Shown here one piece after another: positions 1 through 8,295 of a stretch of 14,186 nucleotides of DNA (within the stretch, counting starts at the first letter, position 1; every line of letters starts with the position of its first letter). Origin of the DNA: Bacteroidales bacterium UBA1797. Its GTDB lineage: Bacteria > Bacteroidota > Bacteroidia > Bacteroidales > VadinHA17. Made by a program: the position numbers and the translations under genes. Below the pieces are notes generated by a model that ran no database searches, was not told the DNA's origin, and saw nothing but the letters and a program-made list of their open reading frames with translations. Location of the stretch: contig DCFT01000233.1 in the NCBI GenBank assembly GCA_002319885.1, positions 5,488 to 19,673 on the forward strand, in the 5' to 3' direction.

Positions 1-33
1 AGGCGGCAGGCAGGCGGCAGGCAGGTGGCAGGA
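1..33. repeat. 11-bp G-rich tandem repeat, three copies
   Basis: Three head-to-tail copies of an 11-base unit are visible: AGGCGGCAGGC at 1-11, the same at 12-22, and AGGTGGCAGGA at 23-33 with two changes. The array begins at the window edge, so it may continue upstream. It lies in the non-coding leader of the radical SAM gene and is much richer in G than the A/T-rich sequence that follows. It could be a polymorphic minisatellite or a family of dispersed intergenic repeats; nothing in the window shows a function. Confidence 0.75.
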
Positions 34-103
34 GGGTTTGTGGTTAAAAAGAACTTTTCAGACAGCCCTTAAAAGTGTAAAATAACTTGGTAAAAATATT
101 AAG
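34..103 (+). other. A/T-rich leader of the radical SAM gene
   Basis: This 70-base stretch separates the tandem repeat from the first gene. It holds a TTTG at 37-40 and a weak TAACTTGG at 83-90 that partly resembles the Bacteroidota -7 element TAnnTTTG, but the spacing between them is too long and the second element lies only 13 bases from the start codon. I cannot assign a promoter with confidence. No Shine-Dalgarno-like sequence precedes the ATG. Confidence 0.4.
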
Positions 104-1240
104 ATGAAGAAATTAAAATTTGACCCGGGTAAACGTGATTTTCTGAAAAAGTCGATGGCAATATCAGCAGGCCTGATGTGTTTTCCATGTCGTCAGGCAT
201 TTTCAGCGATATCATCTGAAAAACCTGCATCACTGAGGAAGATTGCTATGTTTCAGGAAGAAACTGCCAGAGGAATTATGTGCAGGATATGTCCTAATGA
301 ATGTGTTCTCAAGGAAGGTGAATTAAGCAAATGCAACAATCGTAAAGTTCACGATTCAAAATTATACACTCTGGCATTCGGCAATCCCTGCACTGTTAAT
401 GTCGACCCGGTTGAAAAGAAACCTCTGTATCATTTTTTGCCCGGATCGAAGGCTTTTTCCATCGCAACAGCCGGTTGTAATCTCGTCTGTCTGAACTGCC
501 AGAACTGGACGATATCACAGATCAGTCCTGACAAGACAAGGAATTACGATCTCATGCCCGAAAAAGTGATTGAAGGTAGTATTAAAAACAGTTGCCAGTC
601 AATTGCTTATACATACTCCGAACCTGTAACCTTTTATGAATACGTCTTCGAGACTGCTACTATTGCCAGAAATGACGGTGTGAAAAACATCTTTAAATCA
701 AATGGTTATATTAATCCTGAGCCTCTTAAAAAACTTTGCAGTGTAATTGATGCTGCCAATATTGATCTTAAAGCATTTAGTGAAAGTTCATATCTGAAGC
801 TGACAGGAGGTAAATTACAACCGGTGCTCGATTCACTTAAAGTCTTTAAAGATATGGGAGTATGGCTGGAAATAACCAACCTTATTGTTCCAGACTGGAC
901 TGATAATCTGAATGATATCAGAAAAATGTGCAGGTGGTTAAGTGATAATGATTTTAAAAATACACCGTTACATTTCAGCAGATTTTACCCTATGCATAAA
1001 CTTGAACAATTGCCTCCTACACCTGTTGAAATACTGAATAGCGCTTATAATATTGCCAGGGAAGAAGGATTAAAATATGTGTATACCGGTAATGCCCCCG
1101 GAAGTGAAATTTCGGATACAAAATGCCCATCATGTAACACCACTCTGGTTGTCAGAGAAGGCTTCCGTATCGCGTCAAATACAATTGACAGAGGGAAATG
1201 TAATAAATGCGGAACCAAAATTGATGGGGTCTGGAATTGA
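104..1240 (+). CDS. amrS: AmmeMemoRadiSam-system radical SAM enzyme (AmrS-like) with Tat-like N-terminus
   Basis: This 378-residue protein belongs to the PflA-like radical SAM family called AmrS in the AmmeMemoRadiSam system. The radical SAM [4Fe-4S] motif CxxxCxxC is C125, C129, C132 in the family-typical context AGCNLVCLNCQNWTISQ, preceded by HFLPGSKAFSIAT (110-122). Upstream is the family's four-cysteine block C60, C63, C67, C77. YTYSEPVTFYE (169-179) is the usual substrate/SAM-side segment. The C-terminus adds a zinc-ribbon-like pair, C341/C344 and C366/C369. Residues 10-16 (KRDFLKK) followed by a short hydrophobic stretch resemble a Tat signal with KR in place of RR, so the protein may be exported or the signal may be vestigial. 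The substrate is unknown for the family. The usual partners, Memo and AMMECR1-like proteins, are not in the window. The next gene is 89 bases downstream. Confidence 0.85.
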   Translation: MKKLKFDPGKRDFLKKSMAISAGLMCFPCRQAFSAISSEKPASLRKIAMFQEETARGIMCRICPNECVLKEGELSKCNNRKVHDSKLYTLAFGNPCTVNVDPVEKKPLYHFLPGSKAFSIATAGCNLVCLNCQNWTISQISPDKTRNYDLMPEKVIEGSIKNSCQSIAYTYSEPVTFYEYVFETATIARNDGVKNIFKSNGYINPEPLKKLCSVIDAANIDLKAFSESSYLKLTGGKLQPVLDSLKVFKDMGVWLEITNLIVPDWTDNLNDIRKMCRWLSDNDFKNTPLHFSRFYPMHKLEQLPPTPVEILNSAYNIAREEGLKYVYTGNAPGSEISDTKCPSCNTTLVVREGFRIASNTIDRGKCNKCGTKIDGVWN

Positions 1241-1329
1241 AATATTTTTGTTTAATGTAAATTCGGAAACATAACAAAAGAGGCAGATGGTCCTGCAAAA
1301 GAATAGATTTTTAACTAGACTAGCATTAA
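1241..1329 (+). other. Intergenic region before ligA
   Basis: This A/T-rich spacer of 89 bases has no convincing hairpin terminator for the radical SAM gene. A TAGATTTT at 1304-1311 is one base off the Bacteroidota -7 consensus and has no clear -33 partner. A promoter for ligA may lie here, but the sequence does not settle it. Confidence 0.3.
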
Positions 1330-3339
1330 ATGAAAAAATCAGAGGTAAAGGAACGAATTGATATTCTCAGGAAAGAGATTGCAGAACATAACAACAGGTA
1401 TTATGTTTTAAGTCAGCCGTCAGTTTCGGATTTCGAATACGATATTCTCCTTAATGAACTAGATACTCTCGAGAAAAAATTCCCTGAATTTATGAGCGAG
1501 AACTCGCCTACCAGAAGGGTTGGCAGTGACATTAACAGAGAATTTGAACAAGTCGAACATACCTACCCGATGCTTTCTCTTGGGAATACATACAACGAAG
1601 AAGAATTAAGGGATTTTGATAGCAGAGTTCGCAAAACAATCTCACAATCAATTGAATATGTATGTGAATCAAAATTTGACGGGGCATCGATAAGCATAAC
1701 GTATAAAAATGGTTCTCTCTTCAGGGCAGTGACACGTGGAGACGGAAATAAAGGCGACGATGTCACATTAAATGTGAAGACAATAAAAAACATCCCGCTA
1801 AAAATAGAAAAGAAAACCTTACCTGCCGAATTTGTTATAAGAGGTGAAATACTCATGCCAAGGGCCGTATTTAACAGGCTAAATGAAGAGAGAATTAAGT
1901 CCGATATTGTCCCTTTCGCCAATCCCAGAAATGCAGCAGCAGGTACTCTCAAACTTCTTGATCCAAGAATAGTTGCCTCGAGATCTCTAGTGTGTATGGT
2001 CTATTTCCTTCTCTCGGAAGAGCTTCCTTATGATAATCATTATGATAATCTAAAAGCAGCTTCAGACTGGGGTTTCAGTGTACCTGAAAGCATAACGTTA
2101 TGCAGGAATATTGAGGAAGTATTTCAATTTATTTCATATTGGGAGTCCGGGCGGAAAAACCTCCCTTACGACACAGATGGTGTTGTTATAAAAGTGAATT
2201 CTCTGCGTCAGCAACAAGAGCTGGGTTTTACCTCCAAATCGCCACGCTGGGCAATTGCCTATAAATACAAAGCCGAAAAAGCAACAACAAGGTTGTTATC
2301 TGTTGTTTTCCAGGTTGGCAGAACAGGTGCAATAACTCCGGTAGCAAATCTGGAACCAGTTCTTCTCTCAGGGTCGACAGTTAAACGTGCAACTCTTCAT
2401 AATGAGGACCAGATCTCACTTCTTGATCTTCATCTTAATGATTTGGTTTATGTTGAAAAAGGGGGAGAAATAATTCCTAAGATCGTTGGTGTTGATCATT
2501 CCTTCAGAAATGAAAACAGCAGGAAAATAGTCTTTATTTCCAATTGCCCGGAGTGCGGTACTGAACTTATTAAAAACGAAGGTGAAGCGAATCATTTTTG
2601 TCCAAACTACCTTCATTGTCCTCCCCAGATCAAAGGCAGAATTGAGCATTTTATAAGCAGGAAGGCAATGAATATTGATGGACTTGGTGAAGAGACAGTC
2701 GACCTATTGTTCAATAAAAATCTGATAAAAAATATCTCCGATCTTTATGATTTGCGTCTGGAGCAACTTGTACCGCTGGAACGTCTTGGTGAAAAGTCAG
2801 CGGCTAATATTCTTAAAAGTATCAGAAAATCAATTGACACACCTTATTCCCGGGTACTTTTTGCTCTTGGGATAAGGCATGTCGGAGAAACAGTCGCAAA
2901 AACAATTGCTGCACGATTCAGAACTATCGACGAACTTATCAATGCTGATGTTGAACAATTAACCGGTGTCAATGAGATCGGACCGAAAATTGCCGCCAGC
3001 ATAGTAGCATATTTCTCAGATGCCGACAACATTGAAATGATTAAACGTCTCAAAGCGACAGGTCTTAAATTTATAAACGAAGGAGAGCCCGGTCCGGCAG
3101 GAAGTTCCCTGAATGGCAAAGTAATAGTGATATCGGGTACCTTTCTGGAACACAGCCGCGATGAATATAAAGAACTTATCGAAAGGAACGGAGGTAAAAA
3201 TTCAGCTTCAGTTTCAGGAAATACCTCTCTGATCCTTGCCGGGGAGAACATGGGTCAATCGAAAAAGATGAAAGCTGATGAGCTTGGAATTCCCATGATA
3301 AGTGAATCGGATTTCCTCGAATTAATTGGTGAAGTTTAA
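1330..3339 (+). CDS. ligA: NAD-dependent DNA ligase LigA
   Basis: LigA seals single-strand nicks in DNA during replication and repair, using NAD+ as adenylate donor. The length of 669 residues matches the family (E. coli LigA is 671). Domains in order: Ia NMN-binding region (about 1-70, with the HNNRYYVLSQP segment at 20-30); adenylation domain with the KxDG motif as K115-F-D-G118, where K115 is the adenylated lysine; further nucleotidyltransferase motifs such as RGE (171-173) and DGVVIK (283-288); OB fold with QVGRTGAITPVA (328-339); a Cys4 zinc finger at C406, C409, C424, C430; helix-hairpin-helix repeats to about 580; and a C-terminal BRCT domain (about 594-669). The ATG at 1330 gives the expected N-terminus. 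The DUF6913-like gene starts 46 bases downstream and dapA follows, suggesting a shared transcript. The gene appears intact. Confidence 0.97.
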   Translation: MKKSEVKERIDILRKEIAEHNNRYYVLSQPSVSDFEYDILLNELDTLEKKFPEFMSENSPTRRVGSDINREFEQVEHTYPMLSLGNTYNEEELRDFDSRVRKTISQSIEYVCESKFDGASISITYKNGSLFRAVTRGDGNKGDDVTLNVKTIKNIPLKIEKKTLPAEFVIRGEILMPRAVFNRLNEERIKSDIVPFANPRNAAAGTLKLLDPRIVASRSLVCMVYFLLSEELPYDNHYDNLKAASDWGFSVPESITLCRNIEEVFQFISYWESGRKNLPYDTDGVVIKVNSLRQQQELGFTSKSPRWAIAYKYKAEKATTRLLSVVFQVGRTGAITPVANLEPVLLSGSTVKRATLHNEDQISLLDLHLNDLVYVEKGGEIIPKIVGVDHSFRNENSRKIVFISNCPECGTELIKNEGEANHFCPNYLHCPPQIKGRIEHFISRKAMNIDGLGEETVDLLFNKNLIKNISDLYDLRLEQLVPLERLGEKSAANILKSIRKSIDTPYSRVLFALGIRHVGETVAKTIAARFRTIDELINADVEQLTGVNEIGPKIAASIVAYFSDADNIEMIKRLKATGLKFINEGEPGPAGSSLNGKVIVISGTFLEHSRDEYKELIERNGGKNSASVSGNTSLILAGENMGQSKKMKADELGIPMISESDFLELIGEV

Positions 3340-3385
3340 CCGCTTCACTCCGCATATTTTAACAAAAAACTATTAGGTTTGCATT

Positions 3386-3946
3386 ATGGAATTATTTAAA
3401 CAGATCAGGTTAAGAATAGGAAATGCTATCTTAAAGAATAAGATATCCCAGACAAAGAGAAAAATGCATTTTACCAATATGAACCTGGTAAGAAATATCG
3501 GAATTGTATGGGATGCCTCCAGGATTGATGATTTTGCAAGTTTATCGAGATTTTATCAAAAGATGCACGAAAATAAAACTGAAGTTAAAATATTTGGCTA
3601 TTTCCCTGGCAATGATTTGCCCAATCAATATACAGCTGTCAGATATCTGTCTATTTTAAAAAGAAAAGAACTGAACATTTTTTATTATCCTGTATCCACC
3701 GAAACTATTGCTTTTGTCAACAACCCGTTTGATGTTCTGATCGATCTCAATTTCAAAAATTTATTTCCGTTGCAATATGTAACATCGTTATCAAATGCAG
3801 GCTTTAAGGTCGGTCTTTATGAGGCTGAAACAGGGGATTCTCATTTCGACCTCATGATGGATATGAAGAATCCTTTCAATGTTGAAGAATACCTTGACCA
3901 TGTGCTTTTCTACCTAGATATGATAAATTCGGGAACGGTTAATTAA
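3386..3946 (+). CDS. Conserved Bacteroidota protein, DUF6913-like, function unknown
   Basis: This is a 186-residue protein with no signal peptide or membrane segment. The first 30 residues are basic (KNKISQTKRK at 18-27), followed by alternating strands and helices: NIGIVWDAS (37-45), TEVKIFGYF (66-74), LNIFYYP (94-100), FDVLIDLNF (112-120), FKVGLYE (137-143). That pattern looks like a small Rossmann-like alpha/beta fold. I recognise the overall sequence as the DUF6913 type found between ligA and dapA in Bacteroidales, from memory and without a database check. No catalytic residues can be named. It starts 46 bases after ligA and ends 12 bases before dapA, so it is probably co-transcribed with both. 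A role linked to either neighbour is not shown. Confidence 0.7.
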   Translation: MELFKQIRLRIGNAILKNKISQTKRKMHFTNMNLVRNIGIVWDASRIDDFASLSRFYQKMHENKTEVKIFGYFPGNDLPNQYTAVRYLSILKRKELNIFYYPVSTETIAFVNNPFDVLIDLNFKNLFPLQYVTSLSNAGFKVGLYEAETGDSHFDLMMDMKNPFNVEEYLDHVLFYLDMINSGTVN

Positions 3947-3958
3947 TTATGCTCAATA

Positions 3959-4852
3959 ATGAAGGATACTAAAAAATTCAGAGGAACAGGGGTAGCTATT
4001 GTAACACCATTCAAAAATGATTCGAGTATTGATTTTGCTGCTCTTGGACGTGTGGTAAATCATGTGATCAACGGTGGAGTAAACTATTTAGTTGTAATGG
4101 GAACTACCGGAGAATCATCCACACTAACCAAAGATGAAAAGAAGGCAATTATATCGTACGTGGTAGAGGTAACTGACAGCAGAGTTCCGCTTATAATAGG
4201 AATAGGCGGAAACAGCACCCAGGAGGTAATAAATACTGTGAGACATTCAAATCTAACCGGGATTGATGGAATTTTATCTGTAGCTCCTTATTATAATAAA
4301 CCAAGCCAGAGGGGATTATTTCAACATTTTAAAGCTATCTCAACTTGTAGTCCTGTTCCGGTAATCCTTTATAATGTACCCGGAAGAACGTGCTGTAATA
4401 TTTCATCAGACACTTGTATTGAACTTGCAAATGAATGCGAAAACATAGTTGGTATAAAAGAGGCATCAGGAGATATAGCACAGATTATGAGGATAATAAA
4501 AAACAAACCTGATAATTTCAGTGTAATATCAGGAGATGATATGATGACTGTTCCGATTATTGCTTCAGGGGGCGTTGGTGTCATTTCTGTTCTTGCAAAT
4601 GCCTTCCCGTCAGCAACGAGTGAACTTGTTACCAGTTCGCTGAAGAACAACTGTAAATCAGCCCGTGAGTTGCAGCTTCGTTATCTTGAGATTATTGAAC
4701 TTCTGTTTGTCGATGGCAATCCGGCAGGAGTAAAAGCAATGCTGAATATAATGAATCTCTGCCAGAATATACTCAGGCTTCCCCTTGTTCCCGTTAACCG
4801 CGCAACTTATACACGTATTCAAAAGGCAATTGAAGAGGTTAGCAACAGCTGA
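3959..4852 (+). CDS. dapA: 4-hydroxy-tetrahydrodipicolinate synthase DapA
   Basis: DapA condenses pyruvate with aspartate semialdehyde, the first committed step of the diaminopimelate/lysine pathway in the cytoplasm. At 297 residues it has the usual family length. The (beta/alpha)8 barrel motifs are present: GTTGESSTL (48-56, with the T-T of the active site), YYNKPSQRGL (111-120, Y112 matching the E. coli Y107 position), YNVPGRT (138-144, with proton-relay Y138 and substrate-binding R143) and GIKEASGD (165-172), whose K167 is the Schiff-base lysine. The ATG at 3959 is preferred; an earlier ATG at 3949 is out of frame. It begins 12 bases after the DUF6913-like gene. Its TGA stop directly abuts the TGA of the convergent secA gene. 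Confidence 0.97.
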   Translation: MKDTKKFRGTGVAIVTPFKNDSSIDFAALGRVVNHVINGGVNYLVVMGTTGESSTLTKDEKKAIISYVVEVTDSRVPLIIGIGGNSTQEVINTVRHSNLTGIDGILSVAPYYNKPSQRGLFQHFKAISTCSPVPVILYNVPGRTCCNISSDTCIELANECENIVGIKEASGDIAQIMRIIKNKPDNFSVISGDDMMTVPIIASGGVGVISVLANAFPSATSELVTSSLKNNCKSARELQLRYLEIIELLFVDGNPAGVKAMLNIMNLCQNILRLPLVPVNRATYTRIQKAIEEVSNS

Positions 4853-7800
4853 TCAGACATTGGCATTTGCATTCTGTACGCCGCTTTGTTGCATACCATG
4901 ACAATTCTTATATTTCTTACCGCTACCACAAGGGCAAGGATCATTTCGTCCTATTTTCTTATCAACTCGAACTGGCTCAGTCCTCTGATTCTTTTCCTGA
5001 CCACCGCCACCGGTACTGCTGTATTGAGAAAAATCGCTTTTTGAGGTTCTAAGATTGCTCATATCGACTTGCCTTCTTCTCTGTGCTTCTTTTACCTGCT
5101 CAGGGTCCTGGGTAGGTATATGGCCTTTCATCAATGTACTTACCACATCCTTATTCACTTTAGTGAGCATTGTTTTGAATAACTCAAAGGATTCAAACTT
5201 GTAAATCAGCAATGGGTCTTTCTGTTCGTATGTTGCATTCTGAACCGATTGTTTGAGTTCATCCATCTCCCTCAGATGTTCCTTCCAGGCATCATCAATT
5301 GTTGCAAGTACAACAGTTTTCTCATATGCCTTAGCCAACTCTCTGCCTCCAGATTCTGCAGTTGCTTTAAGGTTAGTAATAACCTGATAAACTCTTACAC
5401 CATCGGTGATTGGTACAACAACATTTTCATAAACATGCGACATCCTGTCATATACATCTTTTAATACCGGGTAAGCCTGAGCTGAAATTGATTCGACTTT
5501 TCTTTTATAGGTATCCAGCACTTTAGAGTAAACCAAATCCGTCACATTTGCTGATTTTAATTTCTTGAAATCATCTTCCTGGATAGGTGAATCCATTGAA
5601 AATGACCGGATAAGATCAAAATCAAATCCTTCAAAGTCAGCGTCGGAATGATAAACCTCAACCAGATTTTCAGTAACATCAAACATCATATTTGCGATGT
5701 CGACAGATAATCTTTCTCCAAGAAGTGCATGCTTTCTTTTTTTATAAATGACTTCACGCTGAGAGTTCATTACATCATCATATTCAAGAAGCCTCTTTCT
5801 TATTCCAAAGTTATTTTCTTCAACTTTTTTCTGTGCCCTTTCAATGGATTTCGTGATCATCGAATGTTGAATCATCTCCCCGTCTTTCAGTCCCAGCTTG
5901 TCCATTATACCGGCAATTCTTTCAGAACCAAAAAGTCTCATGAGTTCATCTTCGAGAGATACAAAAAACTGCGACGATCCAGGGTCACCCTGCCTGCCTG
6001 AACGTCCTCTCAACTGACGGTCAACCCTTCGGGATTCATGTCGTTCAGTTCCAATGATAGCAAGTCCTCCGGCTTTTTTCACCTCTTCCGTAAGCTTAAT
6101 ATCAGTGCCTCGTCCTGCCATATTAGTTGCAATTGTAATAGTGCCTTTTTTCCCGGCTTCCAGAACAATCTCAGCTTCCCGCTGGTGAAGTTTCGCATTC
6201 AAAACATTATGCTTCAACCCTTTCATCTTGAGCATCCTGCTCAATAATTCAGATATCTCCACTGATGTTGTACCAACGAGAACAGGTCGTCCCTGGCGGT
6301 TCATCTCAGCAATCTCATCAATTACAGCATTATATTTTTCCCTTTTGGTTTTATAAACAAGATCTTCTCTGTCGGACCTGATGACTGGTCTGTTTGTGGG
6401 AATGACAACAACATCGAGTTTATATATGTCCCATAATTCTCCGGCTTCAGTTTCTGCAGTACCCGTCATACCTGCCAGTTTATGGTACATCCTGAAATAA
6501 TTCTGCAGTGTTATGGTGGCATAAGTTTGTGTGGCCTCTTCAACTTTAACATTTTCTTTCGCTTCAATTGCCTGATGGAGTCCATCGGAATATCTGCGGC
6601 CCTCCAGAACACGGCCTGTTTGTTCGTCTACAATTTTCACCTTGTTATCCACAACAATATACTCAGTGTCGCGGTCGAAAAGTGTCCAGGCTTTAAGTAA
6701 TTGTGTCATAGTATGAACTCTCTCCGACTTAACTGAATAGTCTTGCAAAAGTTCATCCTTTATCTTAAGCTTCTCCTGTTCCGAAATGTCTGATTTCTCA
6801 ATATCGGCAATTTTTGATCCTACATCGGGAAGTATAAAAAAGCTGATATCTTCAACAGAGTCGGATATAAGATCGAGACCATTTTCAGTAAGTTCTATCG
6901 AATTAGCTTTTTCGTCAATGATAAAATATAAAGGATCAGTTGCTTTAGGCATTTCCTTGCTGTTATTCTGCATATAGAAATTTTCTGTCTTCAGCAAAAG
7001 TGATTTATTACCCTCTTCACTCAGGAATTTGATGAGGGCATTATTCTTCGGAAGACCTTTATATGCTCTCAGCAACAAAAGACCGCCCTCGTCATTTTTA
7101 TTATCGAGAATAAGTTTTTTGGCATCAGCAAGTATCTGAGTTACAAGCTTTTTCTGTGCACTCACAAGTTTTTCGACTTTAGGCTTCAGCTCATCGAATT
7201 GTTGAGTATCGCTCTTGGCAGTCGGGCCTGAAATGATGAGAGGTGTACGGGCATCATCAATAAGAACGGAGTCTACCTCATCAACTATTGCGTAGTGGTG
7301 TTTACGTTGTACAAGGTCCTCAGGGTTTACGGCCATATTATCCCTGAGATAGTCAAAACCAAATTCATTATTTGTTCCAAAGGTGATATCAGCATTATAT
7401 GCTTTCCGTCTATCCTGTGAGTTAGGCTGATGTTTATCGATACAATCAACTGTCAGACCATGAAATTCATATATCGGCCCCATCCATTCCGAGTCACGTT
7501 TTGAGAGATAATCATTAACTGTCACAATATGAACACCTCTGCCGGCAAGTGCATTAAGAAATACCGGAAGAGTAGCGACAACTGTTTTTCCTTCACCAGT
7601 TCCCATTTCGGCGATTTTCCCCTTATGCAGAGCTACACCTCCAACAAGCTGAACATCATAATGTACCATGTCCCAGGTAATTTCATTTCCTCCGGCAATC
7701 CATTTATTGCTCCAGATAGCTTTATCGCCGTTGATTGTAATACTTTCTCTTGTGGCAGCGAGGTCTCTGTCATATTGTCGTGCTGTTACCTCCAGCGTAC

Positions 7801-8179
7801 TGTTTTCCTTAAATCTTTTTGCAGTTTCTTTAACAATAGCAAATGCTCTGGGAACTAGCTCATCCAGAGCTACTTCAAGTTTTTCATTGATTTGTTTTTC
7901 AAGCTTGTCGACAGAATTATAGAATTCTTCCTTAAGGTACACATCTCCCTCTGCCTCAGCTTTTTCCCTGAGGGATTTTATTTCATTTTCATCACCTTCA
8001 ATACTCTTTTGTATTTCCTTCCTGATTTCATCGGTCTTATCTCGTAATTCATCATTCGTTAAACCTTGTATTTTATCATATTCAACATGGATCTTATCGA
8101 CATATGGATTAATCTCTTTTAAATCCCTTTCATATTTATTACCCAGAAAAATGCCGAGTACACTATTTATAATGCTCAT
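4853..8179 (-). CDS. secA: Preprotein translocase ATPase SecA
   Basis: SecA is the ATPase motor that drives unfolded preproteins through the SecYEG channel at the inner membrane. Walker A is M192-GTGEGKT-199 and the DEAD-like Walker B is D300-E-V-D303 followed by SVLIDDARTPLIISGP. Helicase motifs later in the protein include NMAGRGTDIKL and GTERHESRRVDRQLRGRSGRQGD. The C-terminus carries a SEC-C zinc-binding motif, C1082, C1084, C1093, H1094, in a CPCGSGKKYKNCHG context. At 1108 residues it is about 200 longer than E. coli SecA (901). The extra length comes partly from an N-terminal charged helical insert (roughly 50-110) and an insert after the Walker B/ISGP region (roughly 330-420); such long forms are common in Bacteroidota. 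A promoter-like element lies upstream, and a terminator separates it from the metalloprotease gene. Confidence 0.98.
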   Translation of the reverse strand: MSIINSVLGIFLGNKYERDLKEINPYVDKIHVEYDKIQGLTNDELRDKTDEIRKEIQKSIEGDENEIKSLREKAEAEGDVYLKEEFYNSVDKLEKQINEKLEVALDELVPRAFAIVKETAKRFKENSTLEVTARQYDRDLAATRESITINGDKAIWSNKWIAGGNEITWDMVHYDVQLVGGVALHKGKIAEMGTGEGKTVVATLPVFLNALAGRGVHIVTVNDYLSKRDSEWMGPIYEFHGLTVDCIDKHQPNSQDRRKAYNADITFGTNNEFGFDYLRDNMAVNPEDLVQRKHHYAIVDEVDSVLIDDARTPLIISGPTAKSDTQQFDELKPKVEKLVSAQKKLVTQILADAKKLILDNKNDEGGLLLLRAYKGLPKNNALIKFLSEEGNKSLLLKTENFYMQNNSKEMPKATDPLYFIIDEKANSIELTENGLDLISDSVEDISFFILPDVGSKIADIEKSDISEQEKLKIKDELLQDYSVKSERVHTMTQLLKAWTLFDRDTEYIVVDNKVKIVDEQTGRVLEGRRYSDGLHQAIEAKENVKVEEATQTYATITLQNYFRMYHKLAGMTGTAETEAGELWDIYKLDVVVIPTNRPVIRSDREDLVYKTKREKYNAVIDEIAEMNRQGRPVLVGTTSVEISELLSRMLKMKGLKHNVLNAKLHQREAEIVLEAGKKGTITIATNMAGRGTDIKLTEEVKKAGGLAIIGTERHESRRVDRQLRGRSGRQGDPGSSQFFVSLEDELMRLFGSERIAGIMDKLGLKDGEMIQHSMITKSIERAQKKVEENNFGIRKRLLEYDDVMNSQREVIYKKRKHALLGERLSVDIANMMFDVTENLVEVYHSDADFEGFDFDLIRSFSMDSPIQEDDFKKLKSANVTDLVYSKVLDTYKRKVESISAQAYPVLKDVYDRMSHVYENVVVPITDGVRVYQVITNLKATAESGGRELAKAYEKTVVLATIDDAWKEHLREMDELKQSVQNATYEQKDPLLIYKFESFELFKTMLTKVNKDVVSTLMKGHIPTQDPEQVKEAQRRRQVDMSNLRTSKSDFSQYSSTGGGGQEKNQRTEPVRVDKKIGRNDPCPCGSGKKYKNCHGMQQSGVQNANANV

Positions 8180-8212
8180 TTTAAGGTGTTTTACAGTTGT
8201 TTATATTTCAGG

Positions 8213-8220
8213 CAAAATTA
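8213..8220 (-). promoter_or_regulatory. Candidate -7 element (TAnnTTTG) for secA
   Basis: On the minus strand this reads TAATTTTG, an exact match to the Bacteroidota -7 consensus TAnnTTTG. It ends 33 bases before the secA ATG and lies downstream of the hairpin terminator, which is a sensible place for a secA promoter. The -33 element is less clear: TTTG at 8245-8248 is 24 bases away, longer than the usual spacing of about 20. An A/T-rich leader could produce this match by chance. Confidence 0.45.
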
Positions 8221-8263
8221 GCTTTATTTTCCAATAAAGAAATCCAAATATCCAAGTTAAGCA

Positions 8264-8290
8264 AAAACCCCGCCATTTTAGCGGGGTTTT
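8264..8290 (-). terminator. Rho-independent terminator after the metalloprotease gene
   Basis: A perfect 10-bp inverted repeat, AAAACCCCGC at 8264-8273 and GCGGGGTTTT at 8281-8290, encloses a 7-base loop. Read on the minus strand, the G/C stem is followed by a run of five T's, and the hairpin starts 5 bases after the metalloprotease stop codon. It therefore most likely ends the ferritin–metalloprotease transcript and insulates secA. On the plus strand no gene leads into it. Confidence 0.9.
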
Positions 8291-8295
8291 AAAAT

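Noticed and set aside
1077..1274. Plus-strand 65-codon frame overlapping the end of the radical SAM gene
   Set aside because: Most of it overlaps the zinc-ribbon-coding part of the radical SAM gene in another frame and it has no recognisable features.
1278..1296. Possible hairpin between the radical SAM gene and ligA
   Set aside because: The stem is only about 4 pairs with no T-run after it, too weak for a terminator.
3374..3381. TAGGTTTG, an exact match to the Bacteroidota -7 promoter element
   Set aside because: It ends 4 bases before the ATG of the DUF6913-like gene, so transcription would start inside the gene. Chance match in an A/T-rich gap is more likely.
5992..6001. CCTGCCTGCC-like sequence inside secA, similar to the complement of the tandem repeat at the window start
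   Set aside because: It encodes conserved SecA residues (GRQGD region) and is only a short partial match.
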